Origin: Endomychus coccineus
Taxonomy: Eukaryota > Arthropoda > Insecta > Coleoptera > Endomychidae
DNA length: 64,000 bases
Direction of reading: 5' to 3'
NCBI GenBank assembly: GCA_958510875.1
Contig: OY294068.1
Span: 195,882,315-195,946,314 of the forward strand
Below, piece by piece: positions 11,043 to 23,100 of the stretch. A program made the translations under genes and the position numbers. The stretch's first letter is position 1. Every line of letters starts with the position of its first letter. Under the pieces are notes generated by a model that saw nothing but the letters and a program-made list of their open reading frames with translations, made no database searches and was not told the origin of the DNA.

Positions 11043-11715
11043 GGAGGGCAAGGTGAAAGTCCCAAGAAAATTGAAACAGATGGCGCCACAATCGAGACTC
11101 CCGTGTGACATTTGTGATGTTCCATCTTTAAAAAGAACGCATTGAAATTTTCACATTGATATGTCATTCAGTTCTGTTTTGACACCCATCGAAAGTAAGC
11201 AGCCTTGGAGATTTTTGTAAACATGGAAAGAAGTGAATTTCGCGTGTTGATTGAGCATTATCTCTTGCGTGGAAAAAACATTACGGAAACTAAAGCATCG
11301 CTTAAACATCATGTGTAATCTTCATCATCGATTGAAAAAATTCACAAGTGGCTTACTGATTTTCGCAAAGAACGCCGAACGTTCTGGTCGTCCAATTGAC
11401 GTTACAACGCCAGAAATCGTAGATGAAATTCAGGGTATGATAGAGTACGGAACATTTTGCATAAATTTTTGATTATGTGAAAGCTATCAGCCAGGTGGGT
11501 GTCGCATTTCGTCTCTTTTGACAACAAGCGCGACCGTGTGACAACTTCAAAGGAGTGTTTGGGTTGTTCAAGCGCGATAAGAGAAATGTTTGAGCCGTTT
11601 CGTAGTCGTGGACGAAACATGGAGACATCACAATTCACCAGAGACAAAAGAACTGTCGAAACAGTGAATTTGTCCTGGCGAAGCGAAGCCGAAAAAGGCC
11701 AAAGTGAGTTTATCG

Positions 11716-12563
11716 TGTAAGGGTTCAAATTACTCTTACTTATGGATAAACTAAAAGCTCTATTCTATCACTTGGTTGCCGACAGCTACAGTGAAGACGG
11801 TCGTGAGTTATGATTTTAGATGCTAAGAATTCGGGCGCCAGAGTATTTTAACCAACCAACGAATTATGTATATAAGTAGGGGATACAAATACTCAAGTCC
11901 CCAGGTTAAATTACCCTGGAAGAGAAGAATAAAAGACCTGTACCCAGAATGATTGAAATTTACTAGTGATTGAAATACTAATATTGATACAGTTATGACA
12001 GAAGTTAAATTGATGAGATATGAAGAGGATGAATTGAAAATATGTATGAAGGTAATATTTCCACAGCAGATTCAAGCCAACCTCAATACACAGAAAAAAG
12101 GAACCCTCTATCACGATAGGGTTTTCCTTCCAATAAGACAAACTTTACTTCCGTCCACAACCAGTCACGTTGAAACTAAGTTTTAATTCCCTAAGGTGCA
12201 TTAATTACTCAAATAATATCAATTATTCCAATCCAAATTAGTAATTGATGCCTCTACTTTCAACGGAAGTATATTCCCAGAATTTGGTTCCAAACACAAG
12301 CTTGGTATCACCTCCCTGTTGGAATAACCTAGCAAAGCACTTCCCGCTTGAACGATTGACCAGAAGTAACGCCATTTTCTCTTTCTTCCCAGCTTCTCGT
12401 TGCCTCACAGAACAACCTCGAAATAGAAGCGGTAACTACGGATCTGACACCGAACAACCATGACCCTTAGAATATACGGTCTAGCATAGCTGACGTCACA
12501 GGAGTTAACCGAATGTACTACAGCGGCCATTTCTAAGCCGTTAAGTGGAATTTACACGTTACA
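11716..12563. mobile_element. solo LTR inside mariner, 4-bp target duplication ATCG
   Basis: The insertion begins TGTAA and ends TTACA (inverted TG...CA ends) and is flanked by ATCG at 11712-11715 and 12564-12567. Removing it and one ATCG rejoins the mariner reading frame between the KAKVSLS and NKVMATV blocks, so the boundaries are well fixed. A TATATAAG (about 11868) and an AATAAA (about 11927) lie inside in promoter/poly(A) order on the + strand. No internal retrotransposon region remains. Which LTR superfamily made it is unknown; a 4-bp duplication fits Gypsy or BEL-type. Confidence 0.85.
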
Positions 12564-12678
12564 ATCGGCCAACAAAGTCATGGCGACAGTTTCTTGGGAT
12601 GCACACGGTATCGTCCGTATCGATTACCTTCACCGATTCCGATTTGAAGCCAAAGGGGCCGCATTTGGCAAATAAAAA

Positions 12679-12972
12679 ATGCTCTTCCTCCAGGACAACG
12701 CACCGGCACACAGGTTCTCAGTCGCAATGGCAAAATTGGATGAATTTTGCTACGAATTGGTTCGTCATCCACCATATTCTCCAGATTTGGCCCTTTGCGA
12801 TTTTTGTCTATTTCCAAATTTGAAGAAATGGATTGGAGGGAAGAGATTTGGCTCCCACGATGAGGTCATCGCTGAAACAAACGCCTATTTTAAAGGATTG
12901 CCAAAATCGTATTATTTGGAAGGGATCGGAAACTTGGACGTGGTGTATCTGGATACAAGGAGATTATGTTGA
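12679..12972 (+). pseudogene. mariner transposase C-terminal half
   Basis: The open frame holds the second and third catalytic Asp (QDNAPAH and SPDLALCDF) and the tail FPNLKKWIGGKRFGSHDEVIAET ending near the right terminus. The tail is a good match to the C-terminal block of insect mariner transposases. The start is only the first Met after the LTR-split region, so it is not a real gene start. Confidence 0.85.
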
Positions 12973-13046
12973 GAAATTAAATAAGTTTTGACCAAATAAA
13001 CCATTTCTTGATTGATTTTCCAGGGACTTTTCATTTTGCCCTCGTA

Positions 13047-14013
13047 CCAATAGTACGGGTAATAATAGTAATAGCGGGTATCCGCAGTGTAAACTCTTTA
13101 ATAGTTTATCTACCTTGTCAATTTGACGTGATGATTTTGAAGAATCAGAATCAATTAATTGAATGATGAAATTAGAACAGTGAGGCTACAAATTACTGAA
13201 TAGTTACTAATTTTTACTCTGTTCTCAAGGAAGACATTCTTGCAACAGCAATACCGTCAAGACGTCAAGTTCAGTTTACTCATATACATCTTCACAGATA
13301 TTTATGTTTACATGAAGCATCAGCCCCTCGCCATTGTCTCATCCTAAATTCGGTCCCTTTTGACAATAACGCGCTAAACACAATTGTGGGCCCGCGAAAT
13401 AATCGCACCAAGGGTTTGGTATTCCTTCAGCTATGCAATATTCGTCATTCGACTCCGCCGTTACTTGTACTCGGAAATATAGATACTTCGCGCCCGTTCG
13501 TAGGCAACCCTTGCAGTAGGTCACGTGGTGCACAGACGCAGTATGGCAGCATAATTCTAGTCCACTTCTCCAGTTTCAACCCAGTGCCAACAAATTCAGT
13601 GCCGACTAAACTGCGAAGGGTTGTAGACGTGTTTTCAACCCCTTGCAACATGTACAGAATAATATTCCCGTGTTATATCTATACAAGTGCGATACTCGTA
13701 TCAAACAATTCCGTGAACAATAGAAACATATACGTGTTGAAATAGATAGAACCGGTGAAACAACAGTGTCAATAAACTTGTATCCGCGAGTTTTAAACCG
13801 CCCTTCTTTGCAGCATCTTTGAATGTCTCTAGAAGTAAACACAAATCAGATGGTGAAATACAGTGGTGTGCGTTGAATTGAGATGACAGGAAAAGCTTCT
13901 GACGAGCTCCACTTCTTCAGTTCAATTACGATGACTTGAATACCTTGTTTATCTTATAGTGGAGATGATTATTTCTTTAAGCGAGTACTCAATGGGATAA
14001 AAAAAAATCGAGA
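13047..14013 (+). promoter_or_regulatory. 5' flank / likely 5' UTR of TMTC3
   Basis: No coding gene. Bases 13340-13760 are less AT-rich than the surroundings. Two overlapping-frame upstream ATGs before the TMTC3 start form one small uORF (13965-14000, 12 codons including the stop) that ends 13 bases before the ATG. Whether these bases are in the mRNA, and where transcription starts, cannot be read directly. Confidence 0.4.
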
Positions 14014-14199
14014 ATGGCAGCTAAACATGCTTCTGGAGCTGTGATCGTTATCACCTGCATCTTGTGTTATTACAACAGTTGTTATTGTGGATTTGTTTTC
14101 GATGATATCAGTGCGATTAAAGACAACAGGGATCTGCGACCTCATTCGCCGTTCGTTAATATATTTTTCAATGACTTTTGGGGCACCCCAATGCATAAG
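14014..14199 (+). CDS. TMTC3: TMTC3 exon 1 (residues 1-62)
   Basis: Starts at ATG 14014 after an A-rich leader. A membrane segment at residues 9-25 is followed by GFVFDDIS, the lumenal Asp-Asp motif. Ends FWGTPMHK before GTAAGG (14200), phase 0. The start is chosen because the short N-terminus before the first membrane segment matches the family. Confidence 0.92.
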
Positions 14200-17100
14200 G
14201 TAAGGCGAAAAAAAGCAAAATCCTAACTTCTAACTTACATGTCCAAGGTCTATTATAATTTTCTTTTAGACAACCATCAATACTCGCACGAGAGATGCTA
14301 TCTGCATACGCTTGTAGAACTAAATAATGCATGTTTATATTTTACCACGTATTATTAATACAAAACGGGAAAGTGGTTCTGGATTTCTGGCTTAGCCTAG
14401 TTCATGAATAGCAATTAAATTATAATCACATTTCAGACCCTAATTTGTCATGGCACGTGATTATAACATTCTGAATTATATAAAATGAAAGTTTGTTTCT
14501 CCGATTACGGATACTTCAGAATTTGTAGCGTTATTAAACAATTTGAACTCAATTGGCACTCATCAACGATCAACCAACATATAGTGTGGGATTTCTTCCA
14601 GAAAGTAAGAGACCTAGGAATACAAACCACATTATATGTTTGATACATCCAAAAGTGGTTGAACTTAATAAAACAAAACATATTTTTATTTTTGAGTTGA
14701 ATGCTTACATAATTATTTGCTTGGCAAGATCATAAGTCGAAATAAAATACAGTGTTACACATTACATGAAACTTAAGGTTGGGTAAATTGAGATCTGCTT
14801 ATTTTGGGGACCACTCGAACGCATTTCTCCTTCGTATCTGCCCACTATAGAGAACGTTAACCTTATTGAATAGAAAAATAAATTAATTTGCCATAATGGG
14901 GAAGCATCTTATATCTATGGGCTTCCGAAACTACATGAAAGAGATATACATTTAAGACCCATTATAAGTAATATTGGAGTTCCTACCTACAATTTATCAA
15001 ATTTTTTATCAAAATCTGTCTACAATATATTAGGGAAAAATTTATTTTATGTGATAGACTCGTGCAGTACCAGTAGATCATCTATTAATTTCCTTGGACG
15101 TTGTTTCTTTATTTACAAATATACCAGCCATTTTGGCATTGAGTAGCATCAAAAAACGTTGGGCAGAGATTAAAAACCACACACCTCTAGATCAATTTGA
15201 ATTTATAAATGCAGTAAGTTTTGTTTACAATGCACTTATTTATACGGTGAGCAATATTCTGGGCAAATATTCGGCACAGCAATGAATTCATTTAAGCTAC
15301 TATTGCTAACCTAGTTATGGAATCTGTAATAAATTCATTAGATGATTGCCTAATGTGTGTTCCCAATGATAAAATTCAGTACTTGAATAATACATTTAAC
15401 AAATTCCACTGTAAACTTCAATTTAGTTCTAGATAAATACGAACATTAGGCATGATGCAGATGGAAAAATAAAAACTTCGTGGTTTACTAAAGAAGTTTG
15501 GTCTCAACGTTATCTCCACTTTAATCCAGTTGCACCAACAAGTTATAAAAAAAATGTTATAAACAGCCTCGCAGATCGCGCTGTTAAATTGAACCATCCA
15601 GAGGACCGCCCCAAAAATTTTAGAATTGTTCCTCATACACTGGAAATGAATGGCTAACCAAAAACATTTTTCAATCCCATCATTAAAGAAAGAATAAACA
15701 AAATATATAATGGAATGTGATATATAAATAACATAAACGGTAATACAGATAATTTTATAACATTATCATACATTCCGGAGACATCAGAAGAAATGTTCAT
15801 AAAAGTATGGTATAAATGTTGCGCATAAACCTACTAACTGTGATGGGAAATATTTTTCAAATCTAAAACCTTTAATACCTAAAAATAAACATACCCACAC
15901 AGTGTACAAATTAAATTGTTTAGATTGCGATGGGACTTATACAGGAATCTCTAAACAATATTTACCAAAAAAAATGTATGGCCTAAGTACTTAGAAAACT
16001 CCATCGCCTTTTCCAAACACTGCTTTGATTATAACCATCAATTCGATCACAAAAATGTTAATATTCTAACTAAGGCAACCAATTATTATAAAAGATCTAT
16101 TCTGTAGTGTAGATGATTCACATAAAACGTGACTCCAAGTCTGTTAATCATAGAACGGATATTCAGTCATTAAGTCAGATTTATACTAATTAAATTAATT
16201 AAAATCTGGTTCGAAAGTGGACAGTTGCGGGTTATATTTTTTGGTGTTAGTCGTATACTGACTTTGTTAACATGAGTTCGTATATCATAAGAAAATTGCT
16301 AAGCAGTGGATTCTTGATAAATATACATATATGTATTTAATGTGTTACAGTTTCGATTATTCGTGTTTCTGTTCATTTCGGCGACGTGGGCATTTTTAAT
16401 TGAAATTGGTGCGATAAGGACGCTTTATCCTGCATATTGACCGGCATTCAAATTGTTGTGCGGTGCTGCTACTTTGTCTGCCTCATTCTAACCCTGAGAT
16501 GATTCAAAAAAGCTACAAGAATATGTCCAAATGATTGTTGCTACGGTTAAGCTGTTGAGTTGTATGTGGAAAACCGGAATGACCAATGTGCATTTGACCC
16601 ATTTGATATAATCATGAACAAATTCCTCAAAATTTTTAATATTTCCATATCGCGATAGAACATAATGTTCGTATTGATTACAATAAATAGAATCATCTAT
16701 ATCGCCTGAACCGGAATCTTTCAGTTCTTCCGTTTCCATTCGCTTCTTACTCTTTTCAAAATCATTGTCTTAACCTCATGTTCGAAAATAGGGAATTTTT
16801 GTGATGAAATATAATTTATCACATCTATAATCTCCAAACTTCCAAAATGTAAGCAGATTAATGAAAACATCTTTTGTTTCATGCTATCTTCAGCATACTG
16901 AAAAGTACAGAAAACCTAGAGTTTTTACCTTAACGTGTCCAGCTTGTAATAGATTTTACATAGGTCGCACCGGTTGTTACTTCCAAACCAGATAGAGTTG
17001 AATAATATAGATTCGACTTTTGCCTCCCATGTTGTAGATACATGACGTACTTTTCCACCTTTGGTTTAATTGAAATTGTATATAACCAGGATAAAGGATC

Positions 17101-20100
17101 AAAATTAAAAATTTCAGATTCAATAGACTTACAAGGATGCCGGAAATCTCAATAATAAAATTCTTAATAACAAACCTTCTCAATATTTTCCAATTATAAT
17201 CAGATTAATATTATTAGGTATTTGAATTTCCCAACCAGGTGGAACTATACCTTAATAATTTTGTACTCGTTTTAATTCAATATTTTCATTATTGAGGTTA
17301 GTGATAAAAAACCTCGTGAAAACCCAAGTAATATATATTTTATTTCATCAGATAAGCACATCTATATTTGTTGGTGTGAAAATGGTCCATTTTTGGACAA
17401 AACAGTTCGTGGGTTGCGTTTATAAAACTCTTGATAATATTAAGCAAAATGATAACATAATAATACGGCATGTTTTCCTTTCACTATTAGTTTTCCATCG
17501 ATAGTCTTTTATTGTATCACGTGACTTGTAGATGCAATAACCTGGCTCAATTCAAGACTGTATCTCAATCTTGATAAAACTCAGTTCATCCCTTTATTTC
17601 ATCTACGAATTCACCGATAATATCTTGGGATTTCATATCAATTTCCGTATCCGGGGAAGCTAAAAATAAAGATAGCAGTATAATAAATTCAGTAGGTAGA
17701 GCACCCAGAGGATGGATATTTAATATATACCCTTATAATTATGTATGGAAAAATTACGTGTCAGATGGCGTTGGTGATTTATTTGCTCGGCCTTCTCAGT
17801 TTTCATGTGTTATTTGCCGCTGTTCGTTAAACTTCTTAAAATTTCATTTCGTGCTTGTAGAGTACTCGATGAGGTGTAAAATTTTAACTTAAGCCTCCGC
17901 ATAATAAGGCTCTACGAAATCAGGTCTTCGTAATATCGAAAATAAAAACCGTAACGTATTACTAGATAGGATAACAAGATCTCATGATGCATGATTGAAC
18001 GCTACTTCGTCAAGTAGACGTTATTTTTAAATTAAATAACTTAAAAAAAATATTTTCATTAATTTAAAACACCGAAGCTTCTTCAAACATATATTATAAA
18101 GTACTAACTTACTACAAAAGAGTTACCTAATGTACAACTTTAATGATAATCTTAGGATAGATGGTTATTATAATTTTACCTAATTAGGCTCAGCCCATTG
18201 AGGGATTAAATGATAAACTGACAGCAAAGGGAAAATCCTCGGGAAAATCGAATGATACAAATTTAACAAAGAAGAATTATTGAGAATGTTTTGTTGATCA
18301 TTTAATTGTATTAATTTCTAAAGTTTGTAGCAAATTTAATTGATTACTTTTATTCTGAATGTGCAAAATTTAGATACTTTCATTATTATGGATTTCCTCA
18401 ATAAAATTTTGTGCAAAGGTTTATTCATTTATGAAATTTATTATTAATGGAACAACTCCTACGTTCTTTGATCTGCTTTTTGAAGGTCCTGCCTATCTAA
18501 CCGATGTATATCTTAGGGAAAGACCCACATGTTGGCTTCTAAACCCCACATTTGTCTGTTGGATGATTTATCTTTATTATTTTAGATCTCGTTTTAATAA
18601 GCTAAATTATTTTACGTTTTATACGCTACGTGAATACTAAGGAAATTCGAAATGTTAGTAGAGAGTGGGTGGCCGATACGGGGCCTCATATACAGGGTGT
18701 TCCATCTCAGACGAGCCACCCCGTATATTTCTTATCCCATAGTGAGTGGAAAAATCTCCCGAAACACGTCGAATTATTTTGTTTGGGGGACATCTTTTGA
18801 CGTATATTTGAGGCTTGAACGAGCAACCCCCTAATAGGGGGCGCTTCAACCCCTCAAAATTGAATAGGGGAGAGGGGTTGAGTGATACGTCATTTGAAAG
18901 GTCTTGGAAGCCTCTTTACAACGGTGTATGAAAAACGTAAATTTGATGAACCGTTTTCGCCAAAAATTAATTTTGTTGCTCGAATGCGCCACCTTGAATA
19001 TTTTGGTTATTTGTACAATGTACAAGCTCATTTTTATTAAGCCTTTTTTACAAACTTAAACAATCTTCAAAAAATCACATTCGTAAAAAAAATTAATTGT
19101 GTTGTCATGCTTACAATGAAAAAAATTAAATCTGCGTGTTTAAATCAAATGTTCAAATTGTCCTCCATTGACTTCCATACAATAATATAATCTTGACTGA
19201 AAACCGTCTCTAACATGGTTCAGCATAATTGGAGTTATTTGACGACACTCAGGAGATCGGGCAGGCCACTCCATAGTACCTCTTCTTCCAATATAACGAC
19301 CGGGGTATAGCAAATTGAAGTATTGGCGAACTGGTGCGGCGTAGTGAGGAGGAGCTCCGTCTTGTTGGAAATGCAATTGTTGTTCAAGTAGTAGAGGATC
19401 GTTTTCTAATTGTTCAGTTATTAACGGATCAATCGGATTTTCCAACATTTCAAGATAAATTTCGCCATTTAAATTACCAGGAATAAACAGAGGTCCAATT
19501 AGGTGGTCTCCCAAAATTCTACCCAAACGTTTAGCTTTTCCCGATGTGAGCTTCTCGAAATACATGTGGATTTGTATCGCTTCAAATTCTACAGTTATGC
19601 CGATTAACCTCTCGAGTAAGTAAAAAAGTGCAATCGTCAGAAAAGCAAACGTTGTACAAGAAATTTGGGTTATTGTTGATACGCTCGACCATAATTTCGC
19701 AAAACTCTTGCCTTCGATCCCAATCATCATCATTTAATTACTGAATTAATTTAATTTTGTACGGATGGAACTTGTGTTTATGTAAATTTCTGAAAACGTT
19801 AGATTGGCTGATACCGGAATCTGCAGAAAGTTGTCGTACAGATTGCGTGTTTGGCATAAGTTGAACATGTCCCAATACCGCCACAGCTGCTCCTTCATCA
19901 TTAACAATTCCAATGGGTGCCCTTTTTTTATCCATTACTGAACCCGTCTCCACAAATTTTGAAATCAATTCCATTACGTACTTATGGCGAACGCTACGTT
20001 CAGGATGGTTTTCGTTAAATATCCTTGCAGCCGCGCGGGTATAATTTTGGTAATAAAGGCTAACCAGCTCAACACGTTCTTGCAATGTGTACACCATATT

Positions 20101-23100
20101 TTTCGAAATTTTAAACAAATAGCAAAGTAGTAACTCAACAGATTGATCAAAATCATGAAATGATCGAAGAAACGTTAAAACCAGATAAACACCTTCTAAA
20201 AACAAAAAATGAAGGCAACATAAAGAAATGTTTTGCTGTTTTTTTTATTTATTAGTTTGAGAGAATGTATTATTGTATGGAAGTCAATGGAGGACAATTT
20301 GAACATTTGATTTAAACATTTCAATTTTTTTACGAACGTGATTTTTGAAGATTGTTTAAGTTTGTAAAAAAGGCTTAATAAAAATGAGCTTGTACATTGT
20401 AACCAATATATTCAAGGTGGCGCATTCGAGCAACAAAATTAATTTTTGGCGAAAACGGTTCATCAAATTTACGTTTTTTATACACCGTTGTAAAGAGGCT
20501 TCCAAGACCTTTCAAATGACGTATCACTCAACCCCTCTCCCCTATTCAATTTTGAGGGGCTGAAGCGCCCCTTATAAGGGGGTTGCTCGTTCAAGCCTCA
20601 AATATACGTCAAAAGATGTCCCCCAAACAAAATCATTCGACGTGTTTCGGGAGATTTTTCCACTCACTATGGGATAAGAAATATACGGGGTGGCTCGTCT
20701 GAGATGGAACATCATGTATGTCATATCAATATAAGAATAGTTAGCTAATACACTAACTTGTATCGCTTTTTAGATATGATCTGATGTATTACTCCGGAAG
20801 AATAACCATTATTTATCGCGATTTGTTCAAATCTTTATCAAAATTATCGTTTTACATAGGTAAGTTGAGCAGCAACCAATAATTGTAACGTTATCCCACG
20901 CTTTACGAACTGCATTATGAATGGCAATTTCAAAATCAACCACTACCTACTCAGGAGTGAACCTTGAGTTGTTAAGAGAACAAATAAACTTTTTCCAAAC
21001 AGAGTCTACAAGTTTCTTCTGATTTGTTTTTCAGTAAACTAAACACTAGTGGTATATATAGTGTCCATTTACGTAACCATGTATGGTAAATAGTTGTGTG
21101 AAACATTTTGTGTAGTATTGGAATGTGCCATCCATGTATATAAAACTCGACTTACATAAAAATTTCAAATTTGTTTGGCAGATAAAAATTACAATTATAT
21201 TTCGGTTCTTATTTCGCTTTCCTTTTGCAGGCAACATTAAGAACTTGTCTAGCAATTTTTTCTTCAGGTTCGTGATTATGTTGATTTTTTAATGTTATTA
21301 CAACAAAACTAAACGATTCCCCAATTGTATAGACATAAGCCTTACATTTAGGTCGTTTGATGCGCTTCCAAACAGTTTCCGAGACAGTTTCTATAGTTGA
21401 ACATCGATGTTTAGTTACGTTTTCACAAACGACATTATAAATTTTGAAAAGAATGTTAACTATTACTTGTTAGCACGTACAACACGAAAAATATTATAAT
21501 TATTAGTCTGGAAACAAGCCCCTCTGTCTAGCGTTTTTTTTTTGTTTCGGAGGTGAAGAAAACCCTTTATGGGGAGGCTATGAGCCTTTGGTACTCAAGG
21601 TCTACTGTGAGAGTCACCATTCCAGGCATACTCACTAAAAACTTCACCGCCTTTGTAGGCTTGTCTGGCTATTGCCTCCGGTGACACTTAGGTCTGCTAG
21701 CCCATTATATCTCGCCTATGTTTCGTTTTTTTACGGTATCCACTCAAGTATTTTTGTACCTTGTACGAGTTTGTACAAGTCCTTAACAGGGTGGGAACTG
21801 TATAATTTTGGTTCGCCGTTAGGCTTTCCAAAAATTGACTGTCTTTTGCGATCCAGTGCCTCGCATTTACACAGTATGTGTGTCACTATTTTTATAGACC
21901 GGAGCATGGCCAGTCATGAGCCCTGTTACAACTTTTATTTTGTCCCTATTTAGTGCTAGTAGGTCTGTCGTTCTTTTGTTACACGGGGCTTTGATGTATT
22001 TCTTCCCATGTTCGTTCCCTGATGGAATTTTTACCCGGTATTCTTTATGGTTTTCCATGATCCAGTCTTGACCTTCGTGCTGTACGTTTTGGTACCCCCG
22101 TGGTCCGTTCTGGATCTGGAGTGTTCTCCGACCCTCTTTTTGCAAGTTCGTCGGCTTTTTCATTGTCTGTCGTTCCCTGATGAAGTTCTTTTTTGCATGT
22201 CCATATCAGACGGAATGTCACTTCCTGACTTCTCATTGCCTTAAGTGCAGCCTGACCGTCTGTCAATATGTGGATCTGCTCATCGTCGATAGCTCTCCGA
22301 TTGTTTTCCTCCACACATTGTCTAGCCTTAATAAGCAATAAATATTCAATCAGCCGTAATGATCAACATACGCCCATCCTTTCTGTTCTTACCAAAGAAA
22401 GCTCTGTGTGACGAGTTTTAGGCATCCTTAAAATGAATCTGAGACTTGATCGGTCCCCGTTATCAAATTATGCCGAATATCATGCCGTCCAGTCTTATGT
22501 TGGTATCACATATATGGCGACATCCACTACTAAAATTTTAAATTTCCTAAGTAATTTAGATGTTCACGTAACGTATAAAACGCAGTTGGTGTTTTGGCTT
22601 CACTCTAAATGTGGCTCGATTGCTCTCTTCCAGTAGTTTGTTCTCTTGAGATTATGAGACTGTCAGTGTTGTTAATAGATCCGTTACGCATAATGGAAAC
22701 GAGGAAGGTAAAGCATCACATCTGACACATAGTAATAGTGTGGTGAAACTTGGATAATTAAAAATTTATTACCCACCTACATATCTGGTTACGACGTTCA
22801 ATCTTCTAGTCATTTCCTCCCTTAGTTAATTTATTTAACATGAAATAAACTATGTGGTAACTTACACATACACAGCTATATCTATATATTGTATAGAATT
22901 CATGATTATGGACGTCGTGGTATCTTTAACTATTTTGTCCATATAATATATATGATTATGGTGGATTGGAGGCGATGAATGAAAGATCCAGTCTGAAACC
23001 TAGCTCAGTGTAAGCGCGAAACTGAACAAGTGTCGATAAAACAGTTGAATGAAATGCTCGAATAGGTAGAATTAGTTCCTGAAAAATGCTGGTAGGTATA

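Larger units (their letters stand above)
11043..13044 (+). mobile_element. mariner (DD34D) element split by a solo LTR
   Basis: TA dinucleotides (11041-11042, 13045-13046) flank short imperfect inverted ends (left 11043-11063; right 13023-13044, ending in a GGGCAAA/GGGCAAG-type block). The transposase reads on the + strand: N-terminal MERSEFRVLIEHYLLRG at 11224, then DETWRHHNSPETKE near 11615, a break, then KVMATVSWDAHG near 12575, LQDNAPAH and HPPYSPDLALCDF. Thirty-four residues separate the second and third catalytic Asp, the mariner DD34D spacing. Stops and frameshifts in the N-terminal half show it is dead. An 848-bp LTR interrupts the coding region. Confidence 0.9.
18693..20716 (-). mobile_element. 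Tc1/mariner-type element with long terminal inverted repeats
   Basis: TA at 18691-18692 and 20717-20718 bounds the element. The ends (CAGGGTGTTCCATCTCAGAC and its inverse) continue into near-identical inverted arms, left 18693 to about 19190 and right about 20262-20716. A transposase lies on the - strand between and partly inside the arms. Long TIRs are known in some Tc1/mariner lineages. The transposase is frameshifted and internally deleted, so the copy cannot move by itself. Confidence 0.9.

Noticed and set aside
13386..13745. 119-codon + ORF upstream of TMTC3
   Set aside because: Overlapping ORFs of similar length occur on the other strand, composition is not coding-like, and no domain is recognised; more likely 5' flank or UTR.
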